Shown: positions 1 through 14,540, counted from the stretch's first letter. The stretch: 64,000 bases of DNA from Acanthosepion esculentum (GCA_964036315.1 OZ038500.1:56953745-57017744), one strand, 5' to 3'. Notes: a model not told the origin generated them from the sequence alone. Program-made: numbers and translations.

Positions 1-689
1 AGAAAGAAATAAAGAAAAAAGTTGAGAAAAGAAGTACCCAAACAGTAACAAGAAAGAAAGAAAGTTGAGAAAAGGGCTAGCCAAACAGTAACAAGAAAGA
101 AATAAAGAAAAAAGTTGAGAAAAGAAGTACCCAAACAGTAGCAAGTAAGAATGAAAGAAAGTTTAGAAAAGAAGTACCCAAACAGTAACAAGGAAGAATG
201 AAAGAAAGTTGAGAAAAGAAGTACGCAAATAGTAACAAGAAAGAAAGAAAGTTGAGAAAAGGGGTACCCAAACAGTAACAAGGAAGAATGAAAGAAAATT
301 GAGAAAAGAAGTACCCAAACAGTAACAAGAAAGAAAGAAAGTTGAGAAAAGGGTTACCCAAACAGTAACAAGAAAGAAATAAAGAAAAAAGTTGAAAAAA
401 GAAGTACCCAAACAGTAACAAGAAAGAAAGAAAGTTGAGAAAAGGGCTACCCAAACAGTAACAAGAAAGAAATAAAGAAAAAAGTTGAGAAAAGGAGTAC
501 CCAAACAGTAACAAGGAAGAATGAAAGAAAGTAGAGAAAAGTAGTACCCAAACAATAACAAGAAAGAAAGAAAGTTGGGAAAAGGGGTACCCAAACAGTA
601 ACAAGAAAGAAATAAAGAAAAAAGTTAAGAAAAGAAGTACCCAAACAGTAGCAAGTAAGAATGAAAGAAAGTTGAGAAAAGAAGTACCC

Positions 690-1640
690 AAACAGTAACA
701 AGTAAGAATGAAAGAAAGTTGAGAAAAGAAGTACCCAAACAGTAACAAGTAAGAATGAAAGAAAGTTGATAAAAGAAGAACCCAAATAGTAACAAGAAAG
801 AAAGAAAGTTGAGAAAAGGGGTACCCAAACAGTAACAAGAAAGAAATAAAGAAAAAATTTGAGAAAAGAAGTACCCAAACAGTAACAAGGAAGAATGAAA
901 GAAAGTTGAGAAAAGAAGTACCCAAACAGTAACAAGGAAGAATGAAAGTTGAAAAAAGAAGTACCCAAACAGTAACAAGGAAGAATGAAAGTTGAGAAAA
1001 GAAGTACCCAAACAGTAACAAGTAAGAATGAAAGAAAGTTGAGAAAAGAAGTACCCAAACAGTAACAAGTAAGAATGAAAGAAAGTTGATAAAAGAAGAA
1101 CCCAAATAGTAACAAGAAAGAAAGAAAGTTGAGAAAAGGGGTACCCAAACAGTAACAAGAAAGAAATAAAGAAAAAATTTGAGAAAAGAAGTACCCAAAC
1201 AGTAACAAGGAAGAATGAAAGAAAGTTGAGAAAAGAAGTACCCAAACAGTAACAAGGAAGAATGAAAGTTGAAAAAAGAAGTACCCAAACAGTAACAAGG
1301 AAGAATGAAAGTTGAGAAAAGAAGTACCCAAACAGTAACAAGTAAGAATGAAAGAAAGTTGAGAAAAGAAGTACCCAAACAGTAACAAGTAAGAATGAAA
1401 GAAAGTTGATAAAAGAAGAACCCAAATAGTAACAAGAAAGAAAGAAAGTTGAGAAAAGGGGTACCCAAACAGTAACAAGAAAGAAATAAAGAAAAAATTT
1501 GAGAAAAGAAGTACCCAAACAGTAACAAGGAAGAATGAAAGAAAGTTGAGAAAAGAAGTACCCAAACAGTAACAAGGAAGAATGAAAGTTGAAAAAAGAA
1601 GTATCCAAACAGTAACAAGTAAGAATGAAAGAAAGTTGAT
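690..1640. repeat. Local 320-bp higher-order unit inside the satellite
   Basis: The variant string GAAAGTTGATAAAAGAAGAA recurs at 761, 1081 and 1401, exactly 320 bp apart, and again at 1631 after a 230-bp step. The sequence between is the same each time, including two shortened monomers that lack the final GAAA of the linker. This is a second register of higher-order structure, made of about seven monomers rather than three, and it shows recent local amplification. Confidence 0.85.
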
Positions 1641-4589
1641 AAAAGAAGAACCCAAATAGTAACAAGAAAGAAAGAAAGTTGAGAAAAGGGGTACCCAAAC
1701 AGTAACAAGAAAGAAATAAAGAAAAAAGTTGAGAAAAGAAGTACCCAAACAGTAGCAAGTAAGAATGAAAGAAAGTTGAGTAAAGAAGTACCCAAACAGT
1801 AACAAGTAAGAATGAAAGAAAGTTGAGAAAAGAAGAACCCAAATAGTAACAAGAAAGAAAGAAAGTTGAGAAAAGGGGTACCCAAACAGTAACAAGAAAG
1901 AAATAAAGAAAAAATTTGAGAAAAGAAGTACCCAAACAGTAACAAGGAAGAATGAAAGAAAGTTGAGAAAAGAAGTACCCAAACAGTAAAAAGAAAGAAA
2001 GAAAGTTGAGAAAAGGGGTACCCAAACAGTAACAAGAAAGAAATAAAGAAAAAAGTTGAGAAAAGAAGTACCCAAAGAGTTACAAGGAAGAATGAAAGAA
2101 AGTTGAGAAAAGAAGTACCTAAACAGTAACAAGAAAGAAATAAAGAAAAATTTGAGAAAAGAAGTACCCAAACAGTAACAAGGAAGAATGAAAGAAAGTT
2201 GAGAAAAGAAGTACCCAAACAGTAACAAGGAAGAATGAAAGAAAGTTGAGAAAAGAAGTACCCAAACAGTAACAAGAAAGAAAGAAAGTTGAGAAAAGGG
2301 GTACCCAAACAGTAACAAGAAAGAAATAAAGAAAAAAGTTGAAAAAAGAAGTACCCAAACAGTAACAAGAAAGAAAGAAAGTTGAGAAAAGGGCTACCCA
2401 AACAGTAACAAGAAAGAAATAAAGAAAAAAGTTGAGAAAAGGAGTACCCAAACAGTAACAAGGAAGAATGAAAGAAAGTAGAGAAAAGTAGTACCCAAAC
2501 AATAACAAGAAAGAAAGAAAGTTGGGAAAAGGGGTACCCAAACAGTAACAAGAAAGAAATAAAGAAAAAAGTTAAGAAAGGAAGTACCCAAACAGTAGCA
2601 AGTAAGAATGAAAGAAAGTTGAGAAAAGAAGTACCCAAACAGTAACAAGGAAGAATGAAAGAAAGTTGAGAAAAGAAGTACGCAAATAGTAACAAGAAAG
2701 AAAGAAAGTTGAGAAAAGGGGTACCCAAACAGTAACAAGAAAGAAATAAAGAAAAAAGTTGAGAAAAGAAGTACCCAAACAGTAACAAGGAAGAATGAAA
2801 GAAAGTTGAGAAAAGAAGTACCCAAACAGTAAAAAGAAAGAAAGAAAGTTGAGAAAAGGGGTACCCAAACAGTAACAAGAAATAAATAAAGAAAAAAGTT
2901 GAGAAAAGAAGTACCCAAAGAGTTACAAGGAAGAATGAAAGAAAGTTGAGAAAAGAAGTACCCAAACAGTAACAAGAAAGAAAGAAAGTTGAGAAAAGGG
3001 GTACCCAAACAGTAACAAGAAAGAAATAAAGAAAAAAGTTGACAAAAGTAGTACCCAAACAGTTACAAGGAAGAATGAAAGAAAGTCGAGAAAAGAAGTA
3101 CCCAAACAGTAACAAGAAAGAAAGAAAGTAGAGAAAAGGGGTACCCAAACAGTAACAAGAAAGAAATAAAGAAAAAAGTTGTGAAAAGAAGTATCCAAAC
3201 AGTAACAAGGAAGAATGAAAGAAAGTTGAGAAAAGAAGTACCCAAACAGCAACAAGTAAGAATGAAAGAAAGTTGAGAATGAAGTACCCAAACAGTAAAA
3301 AGGAAGAATGAAAGAAAGTTAAGAAAAGAAGTACCTAAACAGTAACAAGAAAGAAATAAAGAAAAATTTGAGAAAAGAAGTACCCAAACAGTAACAAGGA
3401 AGAATGAAAGAAAGTTGAGAAAAGAAGTACCCAAACAGTAACAAGGAAGAATGAAAGAAAGTTGAGAAAAGAAGTACCCAAACAGTAACAAGGAAGAATG
3501 AAAGAAAGTTGAGAAAAGCAGTACCCAAACAGTAACAAGAAAGAAAGAAAGTTGAGAAAAGGGGTACCCAAACAGTAACAAGAAAGAAATAAAGAAAAAA
3601 GTTGAGAAAAGAAGTACCCAAACAGTAACAAGAAAGAAAGAAAGTTGAGAAAAGGGCTAGCCAAACAGTAACAAGAAAGAAATAAAGAAAAAAGTTGAGA
3701 AAAGAAGTACCCAAACAGTAGCAAGTAAGAATGAAAGAAAGTTTAGAAAAGAAGTACCCAAACAGTAACAAGGAAGAATGAAAGAAAGTTGAGAAAAGAA
3801 GTACGCAAATAGTAACAAGAAAGAAAGAAAGTTGAGAAAAGGGGTACCCAAACAGTAACAAGAAAGAAATAAAGAAAAAAGTTGAGAAAAGAAGTACCCA
3901 AACAGTAACAAGGAAGAATGAAAGAAAGTTGAGAAAAGGGGTACCCAAACAGTAACAAGAAAGAAATAAAGAAAAAAGTTGAGAAAAGAAGTACCCAAAC
4001 AGTAGCAAGTAAGAATGAAAGAAAGTTTAGAAAAGAAGTACCCAAACAGTAACAAGGAAGAATGAAAGAAAGTTGAGAAAAGAAGTACGCAAATAGTAAC
4101 AAGAAAGAAAGAAAGTTGAGAAAAGGGGTACCCAAACAGTAACAAGAAAGAAATAAAGAAAAAAGTTCAGAAAAAAAGTACCCAAACAGTAACAAGGAAG
4201 AATGAAAGAAAGTTGAGAAAAGAAGTACCCAAACAGTAACAAGAAAGAAAGAAAGTTGAGAAAACGGGTACCCAAACAGTAACAAGAAAGAAATAAAGAA
4301 AAAAGTTGAGAAAAGAAGTACCCTAACAGTAACAAGGAAGAATGAAAGAAAGTTGAGAAAAGATTTACCCAAACAGTAACAAGAAAGAAAGAAAGTTGAG
4401 AAAAGGGGTACCCGAACAGTAACAAGAAAGAAATAAACAAAAAAGTTGAGAAAAGAAGTACCCAAACAGTAACAAGGAAGAATAAAAGAAAGTTGAGAAA
4501 AGGGGTACCCAAACAGTAACAAGAATGAAGAAAGTTGAGAAAGGGTGTACCCAAACAGTAACAAGAAATAAATAAAGAAAAAAGATGAG

Positions 4590-7500
4590 AAAAGAAGTAC
4601 CCAAACAGTAACAAGGAAGAATGAAAGAAAGTTGAGAAAAGAAGTACCCAAACAGTAACAAGAAAGAAAGAAAGTTCAGAAAAGGGGTACCCAAACAGTA
4701 ACAAGAAAGAAATAAAGAAAAAAGTGGAGAAAAGAAGTACCCAAACAGTTACAAGGAAGAATGAAAGAAAGTTGAGAAAAGAAGTACCCATACAGTAACA
4801 AGAAAGGAAGAAAGTTGAGAAAAGGGGTACCCGAACAGTAACAAGAAAGAAATAAACAAAAAAGTTGAGAAAAGAAGTACCCAAACAGTAACAAGGAAGA
4901 ATGAAAGAAAGTTGAGAAAAGAAGTACCCAAACAGTAAAAAGAAAGAAAGAAAGTTGAGAAAAGGGGTACCCAAACAGTAACAAGAAAGAAATAAAGAAA
5001 AAAGTTGAGAAAAGAAGTACCCAAACAGTAACAAGGAAGAATGAAAGAAAGTTGAGAAAAGGGGTACCCAAAGAGTAACAAGTAAGAATGAAAGAAAGTT
5101 GATAGAAGAAGAACCCAAATAGTAACAAGAAAGAAAGAAAGTTGAGAAAAGGGGTACCCAAACAGTAACAAGAAAGAAATAAAGAAAAAATTTGAGAAAA
5201 GAAGTACCCAAACAGTAACAAGGAAGAATGAAAGAAAGTTGAGAAAAGAAGTACCCAAACAGTAAAAAGAAAGAAAGAAAGTTGAGAAAAGGGGTACCCA
5301 AACAGTAACAAGAAAGAAATAAAGAAAAAAGTTGAGAAAAGAAGTACCCAAAGAGTTACAAGGAAGAATGAAAGAAAGTTGAGAAAAGAAGTACCCAAAC
5401 AGTAACAAGAAAGAAAGAAAGTTGAGAAAAGGGGTACCCAAACAGTAACAAGAAAGAAATAAAGAAAAAAGTTGAGAAAAGAAGTACCCAAACAGTAACA
5501 AGGAAGAATGAAAGAAAGTTGAGAAAAGAAGTACCAAAACAGTAACAAGAAAGTTGAGAAAAGGGGTACCCAAACAGTAACAAGAAAGAAATAAAGAAAA
5601 AAGTTGAGAAAAGAAGTACCCAAACAGTAACAAGGAAGAATGAAAGAAAGTTGAGAAAAAAAATACCCAAACAGTAACAAGAAAGAAAGAAAGTTGAGAA
5701 AAGGGGTACCCAAACAGTAACAAGAAAGAAATAAAGAAAAAAGTTGAGAAAAGAAGTACCCAAACAGTAACAAGGAAGAATGAAAGAAAGTTGAGAAAAG
5801 AAGTACCCAAACAGTAAAAAGAAAGAAAGAAAGTTGAGAAAAGGGGTACCCAAACAGTAACAAGAAAGAAATAAAGAAAAAAGTTGAGAAAAGAAGTACC
5901 CAAACAGTAACAAGGAAGAATGAAAGAAAGTTGAGAAAAGAAGTACCCAAACAGTAACAAGAAAGAAAGAAAGTTGAGAAAAGGGGTACCCAAACAGTAA
6001 CAAGAAAGAAATAAAGAAAAAAGTTGAGAAAAGAAGTACCCAAACAGTTACAAGGAAGAATGAAAGAAAGTTGAGAAAAGAAGTACCCATACAGTAAAAA
6101 GAAAGAAAGAAAGTTGAGAAAAGGGGTACAAAAACAGTAACAAGAAAGAAATAAAGAAAAAAGTTGAGAAAAGAAGTACCTAAACAGTAACAAGGAAGAA
6201 TAAAAGAAAGTTGAGAAAAGGGGTACCCAAACAGTAACAAGAATGAAGAAAGTTGAGAAAAGGTGTACCCAAACAGTAACAAGAAATAAATAAAGAAAAA
6301 AGATGAGAAAAGAAGTACCCAAACAGTAACAAGGAAGAATGAAAGAAAGTTGAGAAAAGGGGTACCCAAACAGTAACAAGAATGAAGAAAGTTGAGAAAA
6401 GGTGTACCCAAACAGTAACAGGAAATAAATAAAGAAAAAAGTTGAGAAAAGAAGTACCCAAACAGTAACAAGGAAGAATGAAAGAAAGTTGAAAAAAGAA
6501 GTACCCAAACAGTAACAAGAAAGAAAGAAAGTTGAGAAAAGGGCTACCCAAACAGTAACAAGAAAGAAATAAAGAAAAATTTGAGAAAAGGAGTACCCAA
6601 ACAGTAACAAGGAAGAATGAAAGAAAGTAGAGAAAAGTAGTACCCAAACAATAACAAGAAAGAAAGAAAGTTAGGAAAAGGGGTACCCAAACAGTAACAA
6701 GAAAGAAATAAAGAAAAAAGTTGAGAAAAGAAGTACCCAAACAGTAGCAAGTAAGAATGAAAGAAAGTTGAGAAAAGAAGTACCCAAACAGTAACAAGGA
6801 AGAATGAAAGAAAGTTGAGAAAAGAAGTACGCAAATAGTAACAAGAAAGAAAGAAAGTTGAGAAAAGGGGTACCCAAACAGTAACAAGAAAGAAATAAAG
6901 AAAAAAGTTGAGAAAAGAAGTACCCAAACAGTAGCAAGTAAGAATGAAAGAAAGTTGAGAAAAGAAGGACCCAAACAGTAACAAGGAAGAATGAAAGAAA
7001 GTTGAGAAAAGAAGTACGCAAATAGTAACAAGAAAGAAAGAAAGTTGAGAAAAGGGGTACCCAAACAGTAACAAGAAAGAAATAAAGAAAAAAGTTGAGA
7101 AAAGAAGTACCCAAAGAGTAACAAGTAAGAATGAAAGAAAGTTGATAAAAGAAGAACCCAAATAGTAACAAGAAAGAAAGAAAGTTGAGAAAAGGGGTAC
7201 CCAAACAGTAACAAGAAAGAAATAAAGAAAAAATTTGAGAAAAGAAGTACCCAAACAGTAACAAGGAAGAATGAATGAAAGTTGAGAAAAGAAGAACCCA
7301 AACAGTAAAAAGAAAGAAAGAAAGTTGAGAAAAGGGGTACCCAAACAGTAACAAGAAAGAAATAAAGAAAAAAGTTGAGAAAAGAAGTACCCAAAGAGTC
7401 ACAAGGAAGAATGAAAGAAAGTTGAGAAAAGAAGTACCCAAACAGTAACAAGAAAGAAAGAAAGTTGAGAAAAGGGGTACCCAAACAGAAACAAGAAAGA

Positions 7501-9621
7501 AATAAAGAAAAAAGTTGTGAAAAGAAGTATCCAAACAGTAACAAGGAAGAATGAAAGAAAGTTGAGAAAAGAAGTACCCAAATAATAACAAGAAAGAAAG
7601 AAAGTTGAGAAAAGGGGTACCCAAACAGTAACAAGAAAGAAAGAAAGTTGAGAAAAGGGGTACCCAAACAGTAACAAGAAAGAAATAAAGAAAAAAGTTG
7701 AGAAAAGAAGTACCCAAACAGTAACAAGGAAGAATGAAAGAAAGTTGAGAAAAGAAGTACCCAAATAGTAACAAGAAAGAAAGAAAGTTGAGAAAAGGGG
7801 TACCTAAACAGTAACAAGAAAGAAATAAAGAACAAAGTTGAGAAAAGAAGTACCCAAACAGCAACAAGTAAGAATGAAAGAAAGTTGAGAATGAAGTACC
7901 CAAACAGTAAAAAGGAAGAATGAAAGAAAGTTAAGAAAAGAAGTACCTAAACAGTAACAAGAAAGAAATAAAGAAAAATTTGAGAAAAGAAGTACCCAAA
8001 CAGTAACAAGGAAGAATGAAAGAAAGTTGAGAAAAGAAGTACCCAAACAGTAACAAGGAAGAATGAAAGAAAGTTGAGAAAAGAAGTACCCAAACAGTAA
8101 CAAGGAAGAATGAAAGAAAGTTGAGAAAAGCAGTACCCAAACAGTAACAAGAAAGAAAGAAAGTTGAGAAAAGGGGTACCCAAACAGTAACAAGAAAGAA
8201 ATAAAGAAAAAAGTTGAGAAAAGAAGTACCCAAACAGTAACAAGAAAGAAAGAAAGTTGAGAAAAGGGCTAGCGAAACAGTAACAAGAAAGAAATAAAGA
8301 AAAAAGTTGAGAAAAGAAGTACCCAAACAGTAACAAGGAAGAATGAAAGAAAGTTGAGAAAAGCAGTACCCAAACAGTAACAAGAAAGAAAGAAAGTTGA
8401 GAAAAGGGGTACCCAAACAGTAACAAGAAAGAAATAAAGAAAAAAGTTGAGAAAAGAAGTACCCAAACAGTAACAAGAAAGAAAGAAAGTTGAGAAAAGG
8501 GCTAGCGAAACAGTAACAAGAAAGAAATAAAGAAAAAAGTTGAGAAAAGAAGTACCCAAACAGTAGCAAGTAAGAATGAAAGAAAGTTGAGAAAAGAAGT
8601 ACCCAAACAGTAACAAGGAAGAATGAAAGAAAGTTGAGAAAAGAAGTACGCAAATAGTAACAAGAAAGAAAGAAAGTTGAGAAAAGGGGTACCCAAACAG
8701 TAACAAGAAAGAAATAAAGAAAAAAGTTGAGAAAAGAAGTACCCAAACAGTAACAAGGAAGAATGAAAGAAAGTTGAGAAAAGAAGTACCCAAACAGTAA
8801 CAAGAATGAAAGAAAGTTGAGAAAAGGGGTACCCAAACAGTAACAAGAAAGAAATAAAGAAAAAAGTTGAGAAAAGAACTACCCAAACAGTAACAAGAAA
8901 GAAAGAAAGTTGAGAAAAGGTGTACCCAAACAGTAACAAGAAAGAAATAAAGAAAAAAGTTCAGAAAAAAAGTACCCAAACAGTAACAAGGAAGAATGAA
9001 AGAAAGTTGAGAAAAGAAGTACCCAAACAGTAACAAGAAAGAAAGAAAGTTGAGAAAACGGGTACCCAAACAGTAACAAGAAAGAAATAAAGAAAAAAGT
9101 TGAGAAAAGAAGTACCCTAACAGTAACAAGGAAGAATGAAAGAAAGTTGAGAAAAGATTTACCCAAACAGTAACAAGAAAGAAAGAAAGTTGAGAAAAGG
9201 GGTACCCGAACAGTAACAAGAAAGAAATAAAGAAAAAAGTTGAGAAAAGAAGTACTCAAACAGTAACAAGTAAGAATTAAAGAAAGTTGAGAAAAGAAGT
9301 ACCCAAACAGTAAGAAGGAAGAATGAAAGAAAGTTGAGAAAAGAAGTACCTAAACAGTAACAAGAAAGAAATAAAGAAAAATTTGAGAAAAGAAGTACCC
9401 AAACAGTAACAAGGAAGAATGAAAGAAAGTTGAGAAAAGAAGTACCCAAACAGTAACAAGGAAGAATGAAAGAAAGTTGAGAAAAGAAGTACCCAAACAG
9501 TAACAAGGAAGAATGAAAGAAAGTTGAGAAAAGCAGTACCCAAACAGTAACAAGAAAGAAAGAAAGTTGAGAAAAGGGGTACCCAAACAGTAACAAGAAA
9601 GAAATAAAGAAAAAAGTTGAG
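4590..9621. repeat. 5.0-kb tandem block, copy 1
   Basis: Private variants in this stretch recur 5,031-5,032 bp downstream in the same order. Examples are AAAGTGGAG at 4,722, the shortened GAAAGTTGAG monomer near 5,549 and GGCTAGCGAAAC near 8,267 and 8,507. To the left of about 4,590 the match stops. By eye only a handful of differences separate this copy from the next, for example a one-base deletion near 10,676 and single changes near 6,471, 6,967 and 7,489. The block is itself made of the 140-bp trimers. Confidence 0.85.
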
Positions 9622-12600
9622 AAAAGAAGTACCCAAACAGTAACAAGGAAGAATGAAAGAAAGTTGAGAAAAGAAGTACCCAAACAGTAACAAGAAAGAA
9701 AGAAAGTTCAGAAAAGGGGTACCCAAACAGTAACAAGAAAGAAATAAAGAAAAAAGTGGAGAAAAGAAGTACCCAAACAGTTACAAGGAAGAATGAAAGA
9801 AAGTTGAGAAAAGAAGTACCCATACAGTAACAAGAAAGGAAGAAAGTTGAGAAAAGGGGTACCCGAACAGTAACAAGAAAGAAATAAACAAAAAAGTTGA
9901 GAAAAGAAGTACCCAAACAGTAACAAGGAAGAATGAAAGAAAGTTGAGAAAAGAAGTACCCAAACAGTAAAAAGAAAGAAAGAAAGTTGAGAAAAGGGGT
10001 ACCCAAACAGTAACAAGAAAGAAATAAAGAAAAAAGTTGAGAAAAGAAGTACCCAAACAGTAACAAGGAAGAATGAAAGAAAGTTGAGAAAAGGGGTACC
10101 CAAAGAGTAACAAGTAAGAATGAAAGAAAGTTGATAGAAGAAGAACCCAAATAGTAACAAGAAAGAAAGAAAGTTGAGAAAAGGGGTACCCAAACAGTAA
10201 CAAGAAAGAAATAAAGAAAAAATTTGAGAAAAGAAGTACCCAAACAGTAACAAGGAAGAATGAAAGAAAGTTGAGAAAAGAAGTACCCAAACAGTAAAAA
10301 GAAAGAAAGAAAGTTGAGAAAAGGGGTACCCAAACAGTAACAAGAAAGAAATAAAGAAAAAAGTTGAGAAAAGAAGTACCCAAAGAGTTACAAGGAAGAA
10401 TGAAAGAAAGTTGAGAAAAGAAGTACCCAAACAGTAACAAGAAAGAAAGAAAGTTGAGAAAAGGGGTACCCAAACAGTAACAAGAAAGAAATAAAGAAAA
10501 AAGTTGAGAAAAGAAGTACCCAAACAGTAACAAGGAAGAATGAAAGAAAGTTGAGAAAAGAAGTACCAAAACAGTAACAAGAAAGTTGAGAAAAGGGGTA
10601 CCCAAACAGTAACAAGAAAGAAATAAAGAAAAAAGTTGAGAAAAGAAGTACCCAAACAGTAACAAGGAAGAATGAAAAAAGTTGAGAAAAAAAATACCCA
10701 AACAGTAACAAGAAAGAAAGAAAGTTGAGAAAAGGGGTACCCAAACAGTAACAAGAAAGAAATAAAGAAAAAAGTTGAGAAAAGAAGTACCCAAACAGTA
10801 ACAAGGAAGAATGAAAGAAAGTTGAGAAAAGAAGTACCCAAACAGTAAAAAGAAAGAAAGAAAGTTGAGAAAAGGGGTACCCAAACAGTAACAAGAAAGA
10901 AATAAAGAAAAAAGTTGAGAAAAGAAGTACCCAAACAGTAACAAGGAAGAATGAAAGAAAGTTGAGAAAAGAAGTACCCAAACAGTAACAAGAAAGAAAG
11001 AAAGTTGAGAAAAGGGGTACCCAAACAGTAACAAGAAAGAAATAAAGAAAAAAGTTGAGAAAAGAAGTACCCAAACAGTTACAAGGAAGAATGAAAGAAA
11101 GTTGAGAAAAGAAGTACCCATACAGTAAAAAGAAAGAAAGAAAGTTGAGAAAAGGGGTACAAAAACAGTAACAAGAAAGAAATAAAGAAAAAAGTTGAGA
11201 AAAGAAGTACCTAAACAGTAACAAGGAAGAATAAAAGAAAGTTGAGAAAAGGGGTACCCAAACAGTAACAAGAATGAAGAAAGTTGAGAAAAGGTGTACC
11301 CAAACAGTAACAAGAAATAAATAAAGAAAAAAGATGAGAAAAGAAGTACCCAAACAGTAACAAGGAAGAATGAAAGAAAGTTGAGAAAAGGGGTACCCAA
11401 ACAGTAACAAGAATGAAGAAAGTTGAGAAAAGGTGTACCCAAACAGTAACAGGAAATAAATAAAGAAAAAAGTTGAGAAAAGAAGTACCCAATCAGTAAC
11501 AAGGAAGAATGAAAGAAAGTTGAAAAAAGAAGTACCCAAACAGTAACAAGAAAGAAAGAAAGTTGAGAAAAGGGCTACCCAAACAGTAACAAGAAAGAAA
11601 TAAAGAAAAATTTGAGAAAAGGAGTACCCAAACAGTAACAAGGAAGAATGAAAGAAAGTAGAGAAAAGTAGTACCCAAACAATAACAAGAAAGAAAGAAA
11701 GTTAGGAAAAGGGGTACCCAAACAGTAACAAGAAAGAAATAAAGAAAAAAGTTGAGAAAAGAAGTACCCAAACAGTAGCAAGTAAGAATGAAAGAAAGTT
11801 GAGAAAAGAAGTACCCAAACAGTAACAAGGAAGAATGAAAGAAAGTTGAGAAAAGAAGTACGCAAATAGTAACAAGAAAGAAAGAAAGTTGAGAAAAGGG
11901 GTACCCAAACAGTAACAAGAAAGAAATAAAGAAAAAAGTTGAGAAAAGAAGTACCCAAACAGTAGCAAGTAAGAATGAAAGAAAGTTGAGAAAAGAAGTA
12001 CCCAAACAGTAACAAGGAAGAATGAAAGAAAGTTGAGAAAAGAAGTACGCAAATAGTAACAAGAAAGAAAGAAAGTTGAGAAAAGGGGTACCCAAACAGT
12101 AACAAGAAAGAAATAAAGAAAAAAGTTGAGAAAAGAAGTACCCAAAGAGTAACAAGTAAGAATGAAAGAAAGTTGATAAAAGAAGAACCCAAATAGTAAC
12201 AAGAAAGAAAGAAAGTTGAGAAAAGGGGTACCCAAACAGTAACAAGAAAGAAATAAAGAAAAAATTTGAGAAAAGAAGTACCCAAACAGTAACAAGGAAG
12301 AATGAATGAAAGTTGAGAAAAGAAGAACCCAAACAGTAAAAAGAAAGAAAGAAAGTTGAGAAAAGGGGTACCCAAACAGTAACAAGAAAGAAATAAAGAA
12401 AAAAGTTGAGAAAAGAAGTACCCAAAGAGTCACAAGGAAGAATGAAAGAAAGTTGAGAAAAGAAGTACCCAAACAGTAACAAGAAAGAAAGAAAGTTGAG
12501 AAAAGGGGTACCCAAACAGTAACAAGAAAGAAATAAAGAAAAAAGTTGTGAAAAGAAGTATCCAAACAGTAACAAGGAAGAATGAAAGAAAGTTGAGAAA

Positions 12601-14540
12601 AGAAGTACCCAAATAATAACAAGAAAGAAAGAAAGTTGAGAAAAGGGGTACCCAAACAGTAACAAGAAAGAAAGAAAGTTGAGAAAAGGGGTACCCAAAC
12701 AGTAACAAGAAAGAAATAAAGAAAAAAGTTGAGAAAAGAAGTACCCAAACAGTAACAAGGAAGAATGAAAGAAAGTTGAGAAAAGAAGTACCCAAATAGT
12801 AACAAGAAAGAAAGAAAGTTGAGAAAAGGGGTACCTAAACAGTAACAAGAAAGAAATAAAGAACAAAGTTGAGAAAAGAAGTACCCAAACAGCAACAAGT
12901 AAGAATGAAAGAAAGTTGAGAATGAAGTACCCAAACAGTAAAAAGGAAGAATGAAAGAAAGTTAAGAAAAGAAGTACCTAAACAGTAACAAGAAAGAAAT
13001 AAAGAAAAATTTGAGAAAAGAAGTACCCAAACAGTAACAAGGAAGAATGAAAGAAAGTTGAGAAAAGAAGTACCCAAACAGTAACAAGGAAGAATGAAAG
13101 AAAGTTGAGAAAAGAAGTACCCAAACAGTAACAAGGAAGAATGAAAGAAAGTTGAGAAAAGCAGTACCCAAACAGTAACAAGAAAGAAAGAAAGTTGAGA
13201 AAAGGGGTACCCAAACAGTAACAAGAAAGAAATAAAGAAAAAAGTTGAGAAAAGAAGTACCCAAACAGTAACAAGAAAGAAAGAAAGTTGAGAAAAGGGC
13301 TAGCGAAACAGTAACAAGAAAGAAATAAAGAAAAAAGTTGAGAAAAGAAGTACCCAAACAGTAACAAGGAAGAATGAAAGAAAGTTGAGAAAAGCAGTAC
13401 CCAAACAGTAACAAGAAAGAAAGAAAGTTGAGAAAAGGGGTACCCAAACAGTAACAAGAAAGAAATAAAGAAAAAAGTTGAGAAAAGAAGTACCCAAACA
13501 GTAACAAGAAAGAAAGAAAGTTGAGAAAAGGGCTAGCGAAACAGTAACAAGAAAGAAATAAAGAAAAAAGTTGAGAAAAGAAGTACCCAAACAGTAGCAA
13601 GTAAGAATGAAAGAAAGTTGAGAAAAGAAGTACCCAAACAGTAACAAGGAAGAATGAAAGAAAGTTGAGAAAAGAAGTACGCAAATAGTAACAAGAAAGA
13701 AAGAAAGTTGAGAAAAGGGGTACCCAAACAGTAACAAGAAAGAAATAAAGAAAAAAGTTGAGAAAAGAAGTACCCAAACAGTAACAAGGAAGAATGAAAG
13801 AAAGTTGAGAAAAGAAGTACCCAAACAGTAACAAGAATGAAAGAAAGTTGAGAAAAGGGGTACCCAAACAGTAACAAGAAAGAAATAAAGAAAAAAGTTG
13901 AGAAAAGAACTACCCAAACAGTAACAAGAAAGAAAGAAAGTTGAGAAAAGGTGTACCCAAACAGTAACAAGAAAGAAATAAAGAAAAAAGTTCAGAAAAA
14001 AAGTACCCAAACAGTAACAAGGAAGAATGAAAGAAAGTTGAGAAAAGAAGTACCCAAACAGTAACAAGAAAGAAAGAAAGTTGAGAAAACGGGTACCCAA
14101 ACAGTAACAAGAAAGAAATAAAGAAAAAAGTTGAGAAAAGAAGTACCCTAACAGTAACAAGGAAGAATGAAAGAAAGTTGAGAAAAGATTTACCCAAACA
14201 GTAACAAGAAAGAAAGAAAGTTGAGAAAAGGGGTACCCGAACAGTAACAAGAAAGAAATAAAGAAAAAAGTTGAGAAAAGAAGTACTCAAACAGTAACAA
14301 GTAAGAATTAAAGAAAGTTGAGAAAAGAAGTACCCAAACAGTAAGAAGGAAGAATGAAAGAAAGTTGAGAAAAGAAGTACCTAAACAGTAACAAGAAAGA
14401 AATAAAGAAAAATTTGAGAAAAGAAGTACCCAAACAGTAACAAGGAAGAATGAAAGAAAGTTGAGAAAAGAAGTACCCAAACAGTAACAAGGAAGAATGA
14501 AAGAAAGTTGAGAAAAGAAGTACCCAAACAGTAACAAGGA
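9622..14540. repeat. 5.0-kb tandem block, copy 2
   Basis: This is the second copy of the block at 4,590-9,621, in direct orientation and immediately adjacent. The match ends near 14,540, where copy 1 has GCAGTACCC and this copy has GAAGTACCC. The near identity points to a recent duplication, or to an assembly duplication that should be excluded. Confidence 0.85.
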
